Shown here: positions 8,352-17,872 of the stretch, piece by piece
How positions within the stretch are numbered: the stretch's first letter is position 1
Layout of the letters: every line of letters starts with the position of its first letter
Assembly (NCBI RefSeq): GCF_900009135.1
Contig: NZ_LT797685.1
Coordinates: forward strand, 20,516-84,515
Origin: Planktothrix sp. PCC 11201
GTDB lineage: Bacteria > Cyanobacteriota > Cyanobacteriia > Cyanobacteriales > Microcoleaceae
Direction of reading: 5' to 3'
DNA: 64,000 nucleotides
Made by a program: the position numbers and the translations under genes
The notes under the pieces: model-generated
Told to the model about the DNA's origin: nothing
The model's input: only the letters and a program-made list of their open reading frames with translations
The model's database searches: none

Positions 8352-9557
8352 TTAAGAATTAGGAAGATTATATTGTTCGACGATTTGCTTGGCAAAATCA
8401 GGAACATGAGCGTCTAACTTCTCAGGATGATTCCGTTTAACATACAAATAATTCCGAGTAAAGTGAGAATCTATGGAAAATCGCGCATATTCCAACCCCC
8501 GGGGGCCGATTTTATCAATCACCACACCCATTAATTTTGCTGCCCACATTGGTAAGGTAACGGCTTTATCGTAGGCGGGAATACTTTGCTGTACGGCGGG
8601 TTTCCGATTTCCTTGGGCGATGACAGGTTTAGTATCAATTAAATCTCCCACTAAGTCTAACATTTCCTGTCCGGTTTGATTTCTAACGACAATCCATTGC
8701 CAGCCAAAAGTTGCCCCCATATAGCCCACCACTAAATCCGCCAGGGAGTTAACATAATCAAAACAACTCAAACAAGATGGGGCAAAAATATCCTTTAATT
8801 CCTTAGTATTTAACCCAAAAAATGGCACGGTTTCAGTAGAGCCATCCTCATGTTTAAAGTGAACTCGAAAATCCTGCATAAATTCATAATAAACCACAGT
8901 ATCAGGGGATTTGCTGGTGGTTTCTAGGAATTTTTTTAACCCTGCCCGGGTAACATTATCCACACAGGGAGTTCCCAAAACATAGAGTTTTTCTAATCCC
9001 AGTTCTTTCTCAACTGCCCTTAATGCTTGGATTTGACAACCTACCCCAATCACTAACAGCCGCTTCATTTTCGACTGTTCGATTTGTTCTAATACCGATA
9101 AATTTGGGGATAGGGTGGGTTTATTAACTTTTGCAGCTAAAATTTCCTCTGGGGTTCTCGCAATAATGGGTTGAGGTTGAAAACGGTCTTCTTTGCTATT
9201 CTGAACACAAACTACTCCTTCCACTAACCCCCGGTTGAGCATTTCAATAGCAATGGTACTCACAATTCCCGTCCATTGGGCACCCTCAATAGGTTCTTTT
9301 TTTCGAGCTTGCATCATATCTTGATGCACCCCAAAATAGACATCATCCCAGTTTTCTAAATTGCGGCGACGTCCGTGGGCTTCTGTTTCTAATTCGGCGA
9401 TTTGTTGATTGAGAAACGCACAGGCTTCTTTAACATAATGAATATAATAGGTGTCGCACAGACCGCACTCGCTACAGAGTTCTTTCGCCGGGCGACGACT
9501 CCCTGGTTTCATACCTTTAGCTTTGAGATGTTTGGCGGGCTCTTGTAGTGAAGTCAT
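8352..9557 (-). CDS. bciB: 3,8-Divinyl (proto)chlorophyllide 8-vinyl reductase, BciB/Slr1923 type
   Basis: Reduces the 8-vinyl group of divinyl (proto)chlorophyllide in chlorophyll synthesis, using ferredoxin. It belongs to the F420-hydrogenase beta-subunit (FrhB) family, with the N-terminal iron-sulfur motif CSECGLCDTYY (about 28-38), LLVIGVGCQIQALRAVEKELGL, GTPCVDNVTRAGLKKFL, and a second cysteine set CLSCFDYVNSLADLVVGYMGA. The 401-residue length agrees with cyanobacterial BciB. It is a single gene whose stop abuts the heptamer repeat. The plant relative HCAR (7-hydroxymethyl chlorophyll reductase) is the main alternative function in the family. Confidence 0.88.
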   Translation of the reverse strand: MTSLQEPAKHLKAKGMKPGSRRPAKELCSECGLCDTYYIHYVKEACAFLNQQIAELETEAHGRRRNLENWDDVYFGVHQDMMQARKKEPIEGAQWTGIVSTIAIEMLNRGLVEGVVCVQNSKEDRFQPQPIIARTPEEILAAKVNKPTLSPNLSVLEQIEQSKMKRLLVIGVGCQIQALRAVEKELGLEKLYVLGTPCVDNVTRAGLKKFLETTSKSPDTVVYYEFMQDFRVHFKHEDGSTETVPFFGLNTKELKDIFAPSCLSCFDYVNSLADLVVGYMGATFGWQWIVVRNQTGQEMLDLVGDLIDTKPVIAQGNRKPAVQQSIPAYDKAVTLPMWAAKLMGVVIDKIGPRGLEYARFSIDSHFTRNYLYVKRNHPEKLDAHVPDFAKQIVEQYNLPNS

Positions 9558-9630
9558 TGAAAGTTAGGTTTTGTGATATCTAAATTACAAACATGGTGGC
9601 ATTTTACCATAATGACTTAGAACAAAGGAA

Positions 9631-9780
9631 AATAATGATATTCTCTACGGGAATCAAGCAAATGAACGGCTCCTGGGCGGTGAAAACATTGATGTCACGG
9701 GCTTAAAGTTTGATCTGGAAAAGATCACGTTCATCGGTTTTGAATGTGATCTTTTCTTATTTAAAAATGAAATTAACTGA
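9631..9780 (+). pseudogene. Possible remnant of an RTX-type calcium-binding protein
   Basis: One plus-strand frame reads NNDILYGNQANERLLGG then ENIDVTG, ending in a stop at 9778-9780. The spacing of D, L, G and N resembles degenerate hemolysin-type GGxGxDxLxG repeats. A stop lies 18 bases upstream of the segment, so no intact gene exists. The last third overlaps a hairpin and is probably not protein-derived. Short and speculative. Confidence 0.25.
9716..9756 (-). terminator. Terminator hairpin after the arginine dihydrolase gene
   Basis: AAAAGATCAC(G)TTCA pairs with TGAA(T)GTGATCTTTT around a short loop, a ~14-bp stem with T-rich ends on either strand. It lies directly downstream of the agrE stop on the minus strand. 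Confidence 0.7.
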
Positions 9781-11890
9781 CTTGTACGACCCCGTAACGA
9801 CTGGTTAATTTGTCCAATTGATTGACTAATAAACTTAGGAATAGTCCCACGTCGGTGACAACGCCAATGGACTCCACGGAACCGCGATCGCTGAGTTTGG
9901 TCACAACGGCCGGGTTAATATCCACACAGACCATTTTAACTCCCGAAGGGGTCATATTCCCCACTCCAATCGAATGCAGCATCGAGGACAGCATCAGAAT
10001 CATATCCGCGCCCTGCAAGAGTTCGGCATAATGTTCTTGGGCTTTAATTAAGTCCATTTGGGTATCCGGCAGGGGGCCATCATCTCGAATCGAACCCGCT
10101 AGGGAGAAGGGAATGTTATTTTTCACACATTCATACATTACCCCACTTTTAACCAAGCCATGTTCAACGGCGGCGGCAATACTCCCATAACGACGAACGG
10201 TATTAATTACGTTTAAATGATGTCGATGTCCTCCTTTAACAGCGATTCCTTGTTTCATATCCACACCCAGGGAGGTTCCCATGATTGATTGTTCCATGTC
10301 GTGAACGGCGATCGCATTTCCCCCTAATAACGCCTGGACATAGCCTTCACGGATCAGATGGGATAAATGCTGCGCCCCTCCGGTATGGATCACCACTGGG
10401 CCGGCTGTGACCACGACTTTACCGCCGCGATCGCGAATTTGGCGCAATTCCCAGGCGACCTGTTCCACAATCAACTCAACCCGACGTTCACTGGAGACTC
10501 CAGATGACATAAAGCTGAATTCCTGGGGTGCATTCCGAGCTTCCCTGGATTCGGTTTTGCGGATCGTGCGAAGACCCACCACATCCACCACAACCCGTTC
10601 TCCGACCTTTAAATCCCGCAGAATCTTACATTGGGCTACTAGACCGTTGGGGGTTTGGGAAATCGCGATCGCGCCGTCCATGCGTTGATTTTGAACGGTG
10701 ATCCATTCTCCATTCATCCTGACTTCCGTGGGATAAATGGTGGAGACGTAGAAATTATCAGGACTAACGCCATCTTGTTCTACAGGTTGTAAGCGGGCGT
10801 CTCGTTGGTCATCTTCCAAAGACACCACACCAATATCAATTAATTGGCTAATAATTTCTTCCATCACCTCATGGGAGGGGGCCGAAATTTTAATCTCGGC
10901 TTTCGAGGTGCTTTGGCGTTGTTCCCCTAAATTAAAGTTAAGGACTTTGAAACTCCCCCCGCCTTCGACGACTAAATCTAGGGCGCGGTTAATTAACCCG
11001 GCGTCTAATAGATGTCCTTCCATCAGGACGGTGTGGCTTTCGACTTTAACCACAGCATGACGATCCACAATCACAGGTTCAGTCACCCGCAGGGTTAAAC
11101 ATTTAGCAGCTCCACCTGCTTTCAAAAACTCAGTTAAGGGAGTTTCTAGGACAGTAAAACCGGCTTCTTCGAGTCTGGCTTTGAGGTTTTCGCTAACTTT
11201 GTTCATAATCACCCTCTGATTGATATTGACGGTGTTACAAGCAAAGTTGATGGCATCGGGTTCTTCTACAATAATCCGTTTTTCAGGGGGAATTCGTAGT
11301 TCAATTAAGCGATTTGAATAGGAATCAAAAGCGGGAGGATAATACATTAAATACCCGCCTTTTAAGGGACAAAAACAGGTATCCAAATGATAAAACCGTT
11401 CATCCATTAATCGCAGGGATAGGACTTCAATATCCAGCCATTCAGCAATTAGGGGGTGGGAGTCGAGTTCAGACCGAAACCCATATCCTGCCCATAAATA
11501 GCGCCCTTCCCGGTCAAATAATGCGTCTCCAGCACCTTCAAAGGGGAGGTCTTTCGGGAGTTCGTGGACGGTAAATCCTTGACTTTCAAACCAGGTTTTG
11601 AAATAGGGTTCTTCCCCTTGACGTTCCTTATGATAAAAACGACTAAGAACCACGGTTTTATCGAGAACTAACCCGGCGTTGGCGGTAAAAACCATATCCG
11701 GCCAGCCTTTGGCGGGGGTTACTAAGTCAACAATGGCGTGTTCTTTGATCAGATGGTACAAACTTTGCCATTGTTCTCTAGCCTTGTCAAAGGAGGATTT
11801 GTGGATGTTTCCCTCCATCCAAGGATTGATTACATAGTCCACATCATAGTGGTCTGGAGAACACATCAGAAAGCGAATTGATTCTGTCAT
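9773..11890 (-). CDS. agrE: Arginine dihydrolase / AgrE-type bifunctional arginine catabolic enzyme
   Basis: The N-terminal half is an ArgZ-type guanidine-group enzyme that converts arginine to ornithine, CO2 and ammonia. Counting from ATG 11890 the expected residues fall at Asn71 (FTANAG), Glu118 (FEGAGD), His168 (YHLD) and Cys264 (GGAAKC), matching ArgZ numbering and fixing the start; the frame extends to 11959 but those 23 residues are not needed. The C-terminal ~350 residues are the LOR/SDH-type (TIGR00300) domain (VVVTAGPVVIHTGGA, GGNAIAVHDMEQ), which in Anabaena AgrE makes proline from ornithine. Length 705. It links cyanophycin/arginine breakdown to nitrogen supply. Confidence 0.9.
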   Translation of the reverse strand: MTESIRFLMCSPDHYDVDYVINPWMEGNIHKSSFDKAREQWQSLYHLIKEHAIVDLVTPAKGWPDMVFTANAGLVLDKTVVLSRFYHKERQGEEPYFKTWFESQGFTVHELPKDLPFEGAGDALFDREGRYLWAGYGFRSELDSHPLIAEWLDIEVLSLRLMDERFYHLDTCFCPLKGGYLMYYPPAFDSYSNRLIELRIPPEKRIIVEEPDAINFACNTVNINQRVIMNKVSENLKARLEEAGFTVLETPLTEFLKAGGAAKCLTLRVTEPVIVDRHAVVKVESHTVLMEGHLLDAGLINRALDLVVEGGGSFKVLNFNLGEQRQSTSKAEIKISAPSHEVMEEIISQLIDIGVVSLEDDQRDARLQPVEQDGVSPDNFYVSTIYPTEVRMNGEWITVQNQRMDGAIAISQTPNGLVAQCKILRDLKVGERVVVDVVGLRTIRKTESREARNAPQEFSFMSSGVSSERRVELIVEQVAWELRQIRDRGGKVVVTAGPVVIHTGGAQHLSHLIREGYVQALLGGNAIAVHDMEQSIMGTSLGVDMKQGIAVKGGHRHHLNVINTVRRYGSIAAAVEHGLVKSGVMYECVKNNIPFSLAGSIRDDGPLPDTQMDLIKAQEHYAELLQGADMILMLSSMLHSIGVGNMTPSGVKMVCVDINPAVVTKLSDRGSVESIGVVTDVGLFLSLLVNQLDKLTSRYGVVQVS

Positions 11891-12243
11891 TTTAGGTACA
11901 ATAGGGTAGACACTACGGTTTTCTACCGATAGAAGATTTGAGTCACTACAAAATCCCACTTCTCAGGTTGAGAAGGGGGAGTTAGTTCTATAAAAAGCCG
12001 ACTTTTAATTATATCACCCGAATGTGGACAAACCCTTCGATTAAATGTGAGGAAAACCTGACATTGACTGATGAATCACATTGATTTCTTCTTAATGGGT
12101 TGGAAAAAAGCGATTCTATTTTTCTGAGTCTGTAGTAAAATAAATTTTTATACCGCTACCTACAAGTTTTTTGATCCAAGCACAACCCAACCCTCAGAGG
12201 TTGGGGAAATTTTCCCATACCCAAATAATTTTAAGAGGATTAA
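11891..12243. other. Divergent intergenic region with two hairpins
   Basis: Contains no gene I can support. On the minus strand the agrE leader carries a GC-rich hairpin (CCC-CTTCTC/GAGAAG-GGG, 11955-11979) that could influence expression. On the plus side CCAACC...GGTTGG (12187-12204) lies in the leader of the next gene, upstream of its AAGAGG ribosome-binding site. Confidence 0.5.
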
Positions 12244-13350
12244 ATGATGTCTTCAGACAATTCAGCTATTTTTAAGATGACTACTTGTTCTCTAAATCAT
12301 GAGGAGAAAACGGGTAAGGTTTTGGCAATTTGTACCTATGGAGATGGACGAAAAACGGTTTGTTTTCAAGTTGACAGTATCGGTCAAGGTCAATGGATTT
12401 CAGTGACTGCGTTATTAGATTTTACGAATGAACCAGTTTCTCTGACAAAAACAACAAGTGTTACTTCATCAGCAGTAGCAGATATTAGTCTGCTAGGACA
12501 GTTTGTGACAAATCTTGTAAAAACGATTCAAAATAAAGCCAATGAAGATATAAAATTGACATATTATTCACTAGAACAAGCCCAAAAAACCGTAGAAGAG
12601 AGCTTGAAAGTATCTAGTCAATCGGTTGAAAATACAACTCAACAAATTACTAATATTCTTAATGGGATTACTCAAACATCAGAACAATTTGTTAAACAAT
12701 TACTGCAAAAAATCCTTAACTATTGGAATGAATCTTGGAAAGAAAGAATTTTAGAGTGTATTCTGATTTTGGATCTAGGGGAAAAAGCACTCACTATTGT
12801 CAGTAAAATCAAGAAAAATTATCCGAATTTTTCGAGCAACCAAATTGCTCAAAATGTCATCAATGAAAAACTCTTGTATTCTTTGATTACCGGTATGGTT
12901 GGTGCAATTCCAGGAGCTACTTTTTTGGTAGATCTAAGTGTAACGACACCCTTATTAATTCAAATGGTTTATGAAATTGCTGGTGCTTATGAGCAAGATA
13001 TTAAATCCCCGGAATCAACACAGGAGATTGTGGCAATTTTATGTTTAACTTTGACAGTTGATAATTTACCCAAAATGGGTTTAGGATTTTTACTTAAACA
13101 TACTCCGATTGCAAGTTGGGCAATTAATCCAATAATTAATGCTACCCTATTTTTAGGGGTTGGATATGCAGCTTGTCAGTATTATGAAGTTAAATTAAGT
13201 GGGAAAGATCCTCTTTCAGCCGAGACTTATCAAGAGTTAATTGCTGAGGTTAATAGCTATTTTGCTCAATTAACTGCCGAAGTAAATAAAGTTCAAGAAA
13301 TAGTTAATCAAGCAATTGCTTTAAAAGACAAGTTACCCGCAGCAACTTAA
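12244..13350 (+). CDS. Unknown protein with EcsC/DUF697-like hydrophobic core
   Basis: No named gene recognised. The 368 residues start with a beta-like ~70-residue region, then ~100 polar helical residues rich in Gln/Thr (SLEQAQKTVEESLKVSSQSVEN), then a helical core LITGMVGAIPGATFLVDLSVTTP and IQMVYEIAGAYEQD. That core resembles the membrane-associated motif of EcsC/DUF697 proteins. The C-terminus is helical and acidic. A good AAGAGG site precedes the ATG (or the ATG at 12247). It is a single gene closed by a strong terminator. The family assignment is tentative. Confidence 0.6.
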   Translation: MMSSDNSAIFKMTTCSLNHEEKTGKVLAICTYGDGRKTVCFQVDSIGQGQWISVTALLDFTNEPVSLTKTTSVTSSAVADISLLGQFVTNLVKTIQNKANEDIKLTYYSLEQAQKTVEESLKVSSQSVENTTQQITNILNGITQTSEQFVKQLLQKILNYWNESWKERILECILILDLGEKALTIVSKIKKNYPNFSSNQIAQNVINEKLLYSLITGMVGAIPGATFLVDLSVTTPLLIQMVYEIAGAYEQDIKSPESTQEIVAILCLTLTVDNLPKMGLGFLLKHTPIASWAINPIINATLFLGVGYAACQYYEVKLSGKDPLSAETYQELIAEVNSYFAQLTAEVNKVQEIVNQAIALKDKLPAAT

Positions 13351-13355
13351 GAATA

Positions 13356-13394
13356 ATTGAGGTTGATTTGAATAAAAAAAAATCAACCTCAATT
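13356..13394. terminator. Intrinsic terminator
   Basis: ATTGAGGTTGATTT pairs with AAATCAACCTCAAT around an A-rich loop, six bases after the stop at 13350. Perfect stem of about 13 bp. Confidence 0.8.
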
Positions 13395-13439
13395 TAGTTA
13401 AGAATAGCGAAAAAGTGGGTATTTCCTATAACCTTTGAT

Positions 13440-13554
13440 GCCCGGAAATAAATTTCGGGCTAAAAGCTAAAACTATCTAAAGATAGTTAAAAATTCAAAA
13501 AATAACCCGTTTTAACGGGTTTAAGCTCTGAGCCGGAAATTTATTTCACGGCTC
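13440..13554. repeat. Cluster of four short hairpins beside the IS200-like gene
   Basis: Four separate palindromes in 115 bases: GCCCG...CGGGC (13440-13460), AACTATCT...AGATAGTT (13471-13488), AACCCGTT..AACGGGTT (13504-13521) and GAGCCG...CGGCTC (13530-13554). The first and fourth have a similar interior (GGAAAT-AATTT-like). They lie 45 bases beyond the 3' end of the transposase gene, where IS200/IS605 or REP-associated transposases recognise hairpin ends. Confidence 0.7.
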
Positions 13555-13598
13555 TATCATCAAAATCTGAGTGAATCCACCCCTACAGCAAAAACTAT

Positions 13599-14018
13599 CT
13601 AATCCTTATCTCGATAATCGGGTTCTAAACCCAAAATTGTAGTCCCATAAGAATGATGTTCTTTTTGATTATTCACATAGGCTTTAGCATCTTCTAATTG
13701 TTTACCCCCTAACGTCAAAACCCCATATCCATGTTGCCAACTAAACCCTACATTTGAAGCTGAAGGGGTATGATTCAAATGATAAGCACTACTCCCTTTA
13801 ATATTTTTGACAAATTCAGAAACCGATAATTTTGGAGGGATAGAAACCACAAGATGAATGTGATCCTCCACACCCCCAATTGCATGAATAATACACCCCA
13901 AATAATCCGCTTTACCGATAATGTAACCATAAAGCTCTGATTCTCGATCAGCCGTTATCAAAGGTTGTCGATTTTCTGTTGCCCACACTAAATGATAATA
14001 GGTACGCCAAAACGCCAT
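13599..14018 (-). CDS. tnpA: IS200/IS605-type transposase TnpA (Y1 HUH)
   Basis: A 139-residue single-strand DNA transposase: MAFWRTYYHLVWATENRQPLI start, the metal-binding HUH motif HIHLV in EDHIHLVVSIPP, and the catalytic Tyr in AYVNNQKEHH. Start ATG 14018 follows GGATTTGAT. The length is normal, so the gene looks intact. The hairpin cluster at 13440-13554 may contain its recognition end, but I cannot place both element borders. No TnpB gene is present. Confidence 0.9.
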   Translation of the reverse strand: MAFWRTYYHLVWATENRQPLITADRESELYGYIIGKADYLGCIIHAIGGVEDHIHLVVSIPPKLSVSEFVKNIKGSSAYHLNHTPSASNVGFSWQHGYGVLTLGGKQLEDAKAYVNNQKEHHSYGTTILGLEPDYRDKD

Positions 14019-14419
14019 ATCAAATCCATTAATACCAGATCAAATGTCAATAAACTGAAACTATAACCTAAAGCAGATGACAATAAGCTAATTCCTTGTA
14101 TCAATATGTTTATTATAATTCTCAGTAATCGGTGCATCAAATAGAAAGAAGATTTTCGTCTCCTCAGAGCAAATATCCAGACCGTTGTGGCAGTGAACGA
14201 ATAAAATAATATCGTTAAACCGTTGGGGATCAATATTTTAGGAAAATTACCCCAAAAAACCTCGGAAAACTTTCAATTCCCTTAAGATTGTTTATGAAAT
14301 CGTTAAGTTCACAGAAAAGTCAACCCTTTGCTATGACAATAGAAATACTATATAGAGTTCTATCGGATCATGATCGTTAACTCATCAGTTGATGATCTCA
14401 TCTGGAGGATTTAAGTCTT
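14019..14419. other. Gene-poor region between tnpA and the sensor kinase
   Basis: About 400 bases without a supported gene. A minus-strand frame (13988-14233) could encode 81 mostly hydrophobic residues, but it needs a TTG start, has no ribosome-binding site and overlaps tnpA. A promoter for the kinase gene probably lies near 14340-14360 (TACTATATA), and GGAGG at 14403-14407 precedes its ATG. Confidence 0.4.
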
Positions 14420-17400
14420 ATGTCTCCCCAAACTAACCTCCTAACCTTCCTTCAGGTCGTTCCTGTTTGTCAACATGACGCTTCCCTAGAAACCTTGGGA
14501 TTTATTTTTTCCCAGGGTAACTGTGAAAAGGTCGTGATTGTCAACTCCCAATATCAGCCCCTAGGAATGATTTCGTTGCGTCGTTTCCTTCCCTATCTAC
14601 TGAATCAGATTCCCGTTTCCCCACCGACTCAGACTCAACCGTCCCTCGAAGAAATTTTTCAAGCCATCATTGAGCCGGTGATCGGCATTCCATCCCATTT
14701 AAACCTACAAGAGTTCTGGCTCTATTTACAATATCAAAGTTCCCAGACTTTGGAGGATCAGGCTCAGACTCAAAGTATATCCTTAGCTTTAGTGAATCAG
14801 ACGGGGGAATTTATCGGATTAATTGATAGTTTACAGGTATTAGACCATTTAGCCAGGCATTCCCAACCATTCCCCCCCGTTGAGTCACCGAAAGCGTCGC
14901 CGCCCCCAACTTTCGACTGGAAAACAGAAACCCCACTCGGATTAAGTCTTTTATCCCTAAGCGATTCTGCCTTGCCTCATCATTTAATTGAGTTTTTAAA
15001 TGAGCTACCTATCCCCTTAATGATTCAACAGAATGATGGCACGATCATCAGTCAAAATTTAGCCTGGCGATCGCTAATTGGGCGAGGAGCAGAAGTCGTA
15101 CAGGAAGTCGCAGAAGCAGTAACCCGTTGGACTGAAACCTCTGAAATATTTTCTGAGCAGGAAAACGGACTGAATTCCCCTTTAGAAACCGCAGGAAACT
15201 TGGGGTTTTTATCTAACCCCTTAACCCATGTTGCTGAACCTTTAGCCTCAAATTCAGCCTCCTTAGAAATGCCCAAATGGTGTCAACTTGGGAGTAAACC
15301 CGATACTTATATTTGCATTTGTCCCGTTGCTCAAAATCAGGAGCGGGTATGGCAATTTACCCGTCAACGGTTGAACCCGGAATCGGAAATGGTGTTATGT
15401 TTAGAACAGGAGACTCATGACCTGTGGTTAGTGTTAGCCCAAGATATTACAGAACAGCATCGAGTTGCCCAGGAACTCACCGCCAAAAATACTGATTTAA
15501 TTCAACTGAATCGCATCAAAGATGAATTTATGGCTTGTATTAGTCATGAACTAAAAACTCCCTTAACGGCAATTTTAGGTCTATCGAGTTTATTAAAAGA
15601 TCAAGTCTTGGGGGAACTTAACGAAAGACAAACCCGTTATGCCCAACTAATTCATAAAAGTGGTCGTCACCTGATGTTAGTGGTGAATGATATTCTGGAT
15701 TTAACCCGCATAGAAACCGGACAATTAGAGTTAGTCCCAGAACCTTTACATATTCATACCGTTTGTCAAGCTGCCTTTGATTTAGCTATTCAACACTACC
15801 AAAGCCAGGATAAATCGGATATTAAACTGCAAGCAGAAATTCTAGCCCAAGTTAAACGCCGATTTCACTTAGAAATTGAATCCGGTTTAGAAACCTTTGT
15901 CGCGGACGAACTCCGATTACGACAAATGTTAGTCAATTTGTTGTGTAATGCCCTAAAATTTGCTCCCGATGGCAGTGATTTTGGTCTACAAGTGAGTCGT
16001 TGGGAAAATTGGGTAGCTTTTACGATTTGGGATCGAGGCATTGGAATTCCTGATGATAAACAACATCTAATTTTTCAAAAATTCCAACAGTTAGAAAGTC
16101 CCTTGACCCGTGAATTTGAAGGAACGGGACTGGGGTTAGTATTAACACAACGTTTGGCTCGACTACATGGGGGAGATATCAGCTTTATTTCTAAACCCCA
16201 TCAAGGTAGTAAATTTACGCTGTTATTACCACCTAATCCCCCCCGTTGCAATTGGGAATTAAGACATAAACTAGGTAGTCAAGACTCTCAATCTTCGACT
16301 TTTGCTCCTGTAGTTTCCTCAGAAAAATCGCGGTTAGTATTAATTGTAGAAACCGTTCCCCAATTTATTCAAAACCTGAGCGAACAACTCGCTGATTTAG
16401 GGTATCGAGTCGTGGTAGCCCGTTCAGGAACAGAAGCGGTTGAAAAAGCTCGTTGTTTACAACCTAGGGTGATTTTACTGAATCCTTTAATTCCTTTATT
16501 GTCCGGTTGGGATGTTTTAACCCTGCTTAAAACCGATCTAAAAACCCATCAAATTCCCGTGATTGTTACCGCTACGTTAGGAGATAAACAACGGGCAACC
16601 ATGAATCATTGTGATGGATTCCTCCGCTTGCCAGTTCAAGGGTTAGAGTTAGAAAAATTGCTGAAAGAATTGCTACCAAAAGTTTCATTTTCTGTTCCAC
16701 AACAGTTGATTATTCTTTGGTTAAGTTTATCGATAAATCCTCAAATTTCAAGGTCAATAGAACCCTTGGAAAGTAAAAACTCTATTTATCATTCAGCCTT
16801 ATTTTTATCTCGGTTTTCCCATTGCCGAATTTTAGAAGTAGATGACATTAATCAAGCCGCCATGATGGCTCGAATCTGGCATCCTAATGTCATGGTTTTA
16901 GAACGAGATAGTTCGATAAAAAATCCATCCTATTTGTTAAAGGAAATTAGTCAACAAGAAAGTTTAGCCCGTTTGCCCATTGTTACCCTAGACCCCCTGA
17001 CCACTCAGGTTGCTAATCAAATTGAAAAATTATCAATTTTTCCTTGTTTAGCCAATTCTCCAGAAGACCAACTCAAAAATCAAAGTTTTCCTTTATCCAT
17101 GAGTTCAGCTTTATTAGAAGTCGTCCAAATTGCGACTCGTTTAAGTTGGAAACCTAGTATTTTAGTGGTCGATTCTTCTGTTTTACCTAAAGAACAATCC
17201 AGCCATTTATTAGATTCTCAAGACCCTAATATAAACCCAGAGTTTAACCCTGAATTAATATCAAGGTCTGACAACCGTAATTTTGAGGAAAATCCTAACC
17301 TTGATCCAGACTGTCTTGATAGAATTGATAATACTAATTATAAGATTGATCAAGCCCTGGTTCAATATATTGAAATTGCTGGATTTCAAGGAATTATGGG

Positions 17401-17773
17401 GAAAAGTTGGGAGGAAATCATTCGGAAAATTCAGTGTAAAAGTTTGGATTTAATATTAATTTGTTTTCGAGATAAATCTTTTACCAATATCATTGAAGCC
17501 CTGTCAACTTTGGAAAAAATAGAATCTAAAATTCCCATAATTATTTTAGCACAATCAGATATTAATATCTTGAATAAGACTATCAACAAAAAACAAAAAA
17601 ATCAACCCTATCCTACCGTTGAATTAGAGGAGCATATTTGGAAAAAAATGGCTATTTATTTACAACGCTTTGCTTCTAGTTTTCCCCTGAAAGTCTTACC
17701 TTTTAATTTATCCGTAGATTCTTTGTTGGAGGAAATCAAAGTTTTACTCACTCACCCTAAACCCTATCAATGA
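14420..17773 (+). CDS. Large sensor histidine kinase with degenerate receiver domains
   Basis: 1117 residues, cytoplasmic, no membrane helix. Order: a CBS-like pair (about 1-150), a PAS-like segment (190-340), HisKA with phospho-acceptor His376 in ISHELKTPLT, and HATPase (N box NLLCNALKFA, DRGIGIP, GTGLGLVLT). A receiver-like domain follows (640-755) in which the acidic pocket is lost: LVLIVETV for VDD and Asn688 in LLNPLIP for the phospho-Asp. Two further receiver-like stretches follow (about 785-900 and 910-1110, PSILVVDSS, LDLILICF). The output is probably protein binding, as in the CikA pseudo-receiver, rather than phosphotransfer. The signal is unknown, and it is not in an operon with a regulator. 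Confidence 0.85.
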   Translation: MSPQTNLLTFLQVVPVCQHDASLETLGFIFSQGNCEKVVIVNSQYQPLGMISLRRFLPYLLNQIPVSPPTQTQPSLEEIFQAIIEPVIGIPSHLNLQEFWLYLQYQSSQTLEDQAQTQSISLALVNQTGEFIGLIDSLQVLDHLARHSQPFPPVESPKASPPPTFDWKTETPLGLSLLSLSDSALPHHLIEFLNELPIPLMIQQNDGTIISQNLAWRSLIGRGAEVVQEVAEAVTRWTETSEIFSEQENGLNSPLETAGNLGFLSNPLTHVAEPLASNSASLEMPKWCQLGSKPDTYICICPVAQNQERVWQFTRQRLNPESEMVLCLEQETHDLWLVLAQDITEQHRVAQELTAKNTDLIQLNRIKDEFMACISHELKTPLTAILGLSSLLKDQVLGELNERQTRYAQLIHKSGRHLMLVVNDILDLTRIETGQLELVPEPLHIHTVCQAAFDLAIQHYQSQDKSDIKLQAEILAQVKRRFHLEIESGLETFVADELRLRQMLVNLLCNALKFAPDGSDFGLQVSRWENWVAFTIWDRGIGIPDDKQHLIFQKFQQLESPLTREFEGTGLGLVLTQRLARLHGGDISFISKPHQGSKFTLLLPPNPPRCNWELRHKLGSQDSQSSTFAPVVSSEKSRLVLIVETVPQFIQNLSEQLADLGYRVVVARSGTEAVEKARCLQPRVILLNPLIPLLSGWDVLTLLKTDLKTHQIPVIVTATLGDKQRATMNHCDGFLRLPVQGLELEKLLKELLPKVSFSVPQQLIILWLSLSINPQISRSIEPLESKNSIYHSALFLSRFSHCRILEVDDINQAAMMARIWHPNVMVLERDSSIKNPSYLLKEISQQESLARLPIVTLDPLTTQVANQIEKLSIFPCLANSPEDQLKNQSFPLSMSSALLEVVQIATRLSWKPSILVVDSSVLPKEQSSHLLDSQDPNINPEFNPELISRSDNRNFEENPNLDPDCLDRIDNTNYKIDQALVQYIEIAGFQGIMGKSWEEIIRKIQCKSLDLILICFRDKSFTNIIEALSTLEKIESKIPIIILAQSDINILNKTINKKQKNQPYPTVELEEHIWKKMAIYLQRFASSFPLKVLPFNLSVDSLLEEIKVLLTHPKPYQ

Positions 17774-17872
17774 ATTCGACTTAATCAATTCTTAATCTCT
17801 GAAAAGGTTGAATAATTTTAGAATAGACTTAACATAGAGTTATATTATTTCATAACAAAACAGGAAAAAACT

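Noticed and set aside
8117..8417. Reading frames on both strands through the heptamer repeat
   Set aside because: Their composition comes from the 7-base repeat, which is open in several frames; no protein-like features.
13988..14233. 81-residue hydrophobic reading frame on the minus strand
   Set aside because: Needs a TTG start with no ribosome-binding site and overlaps the transposase gene; could be a decayed gene but is not supported.
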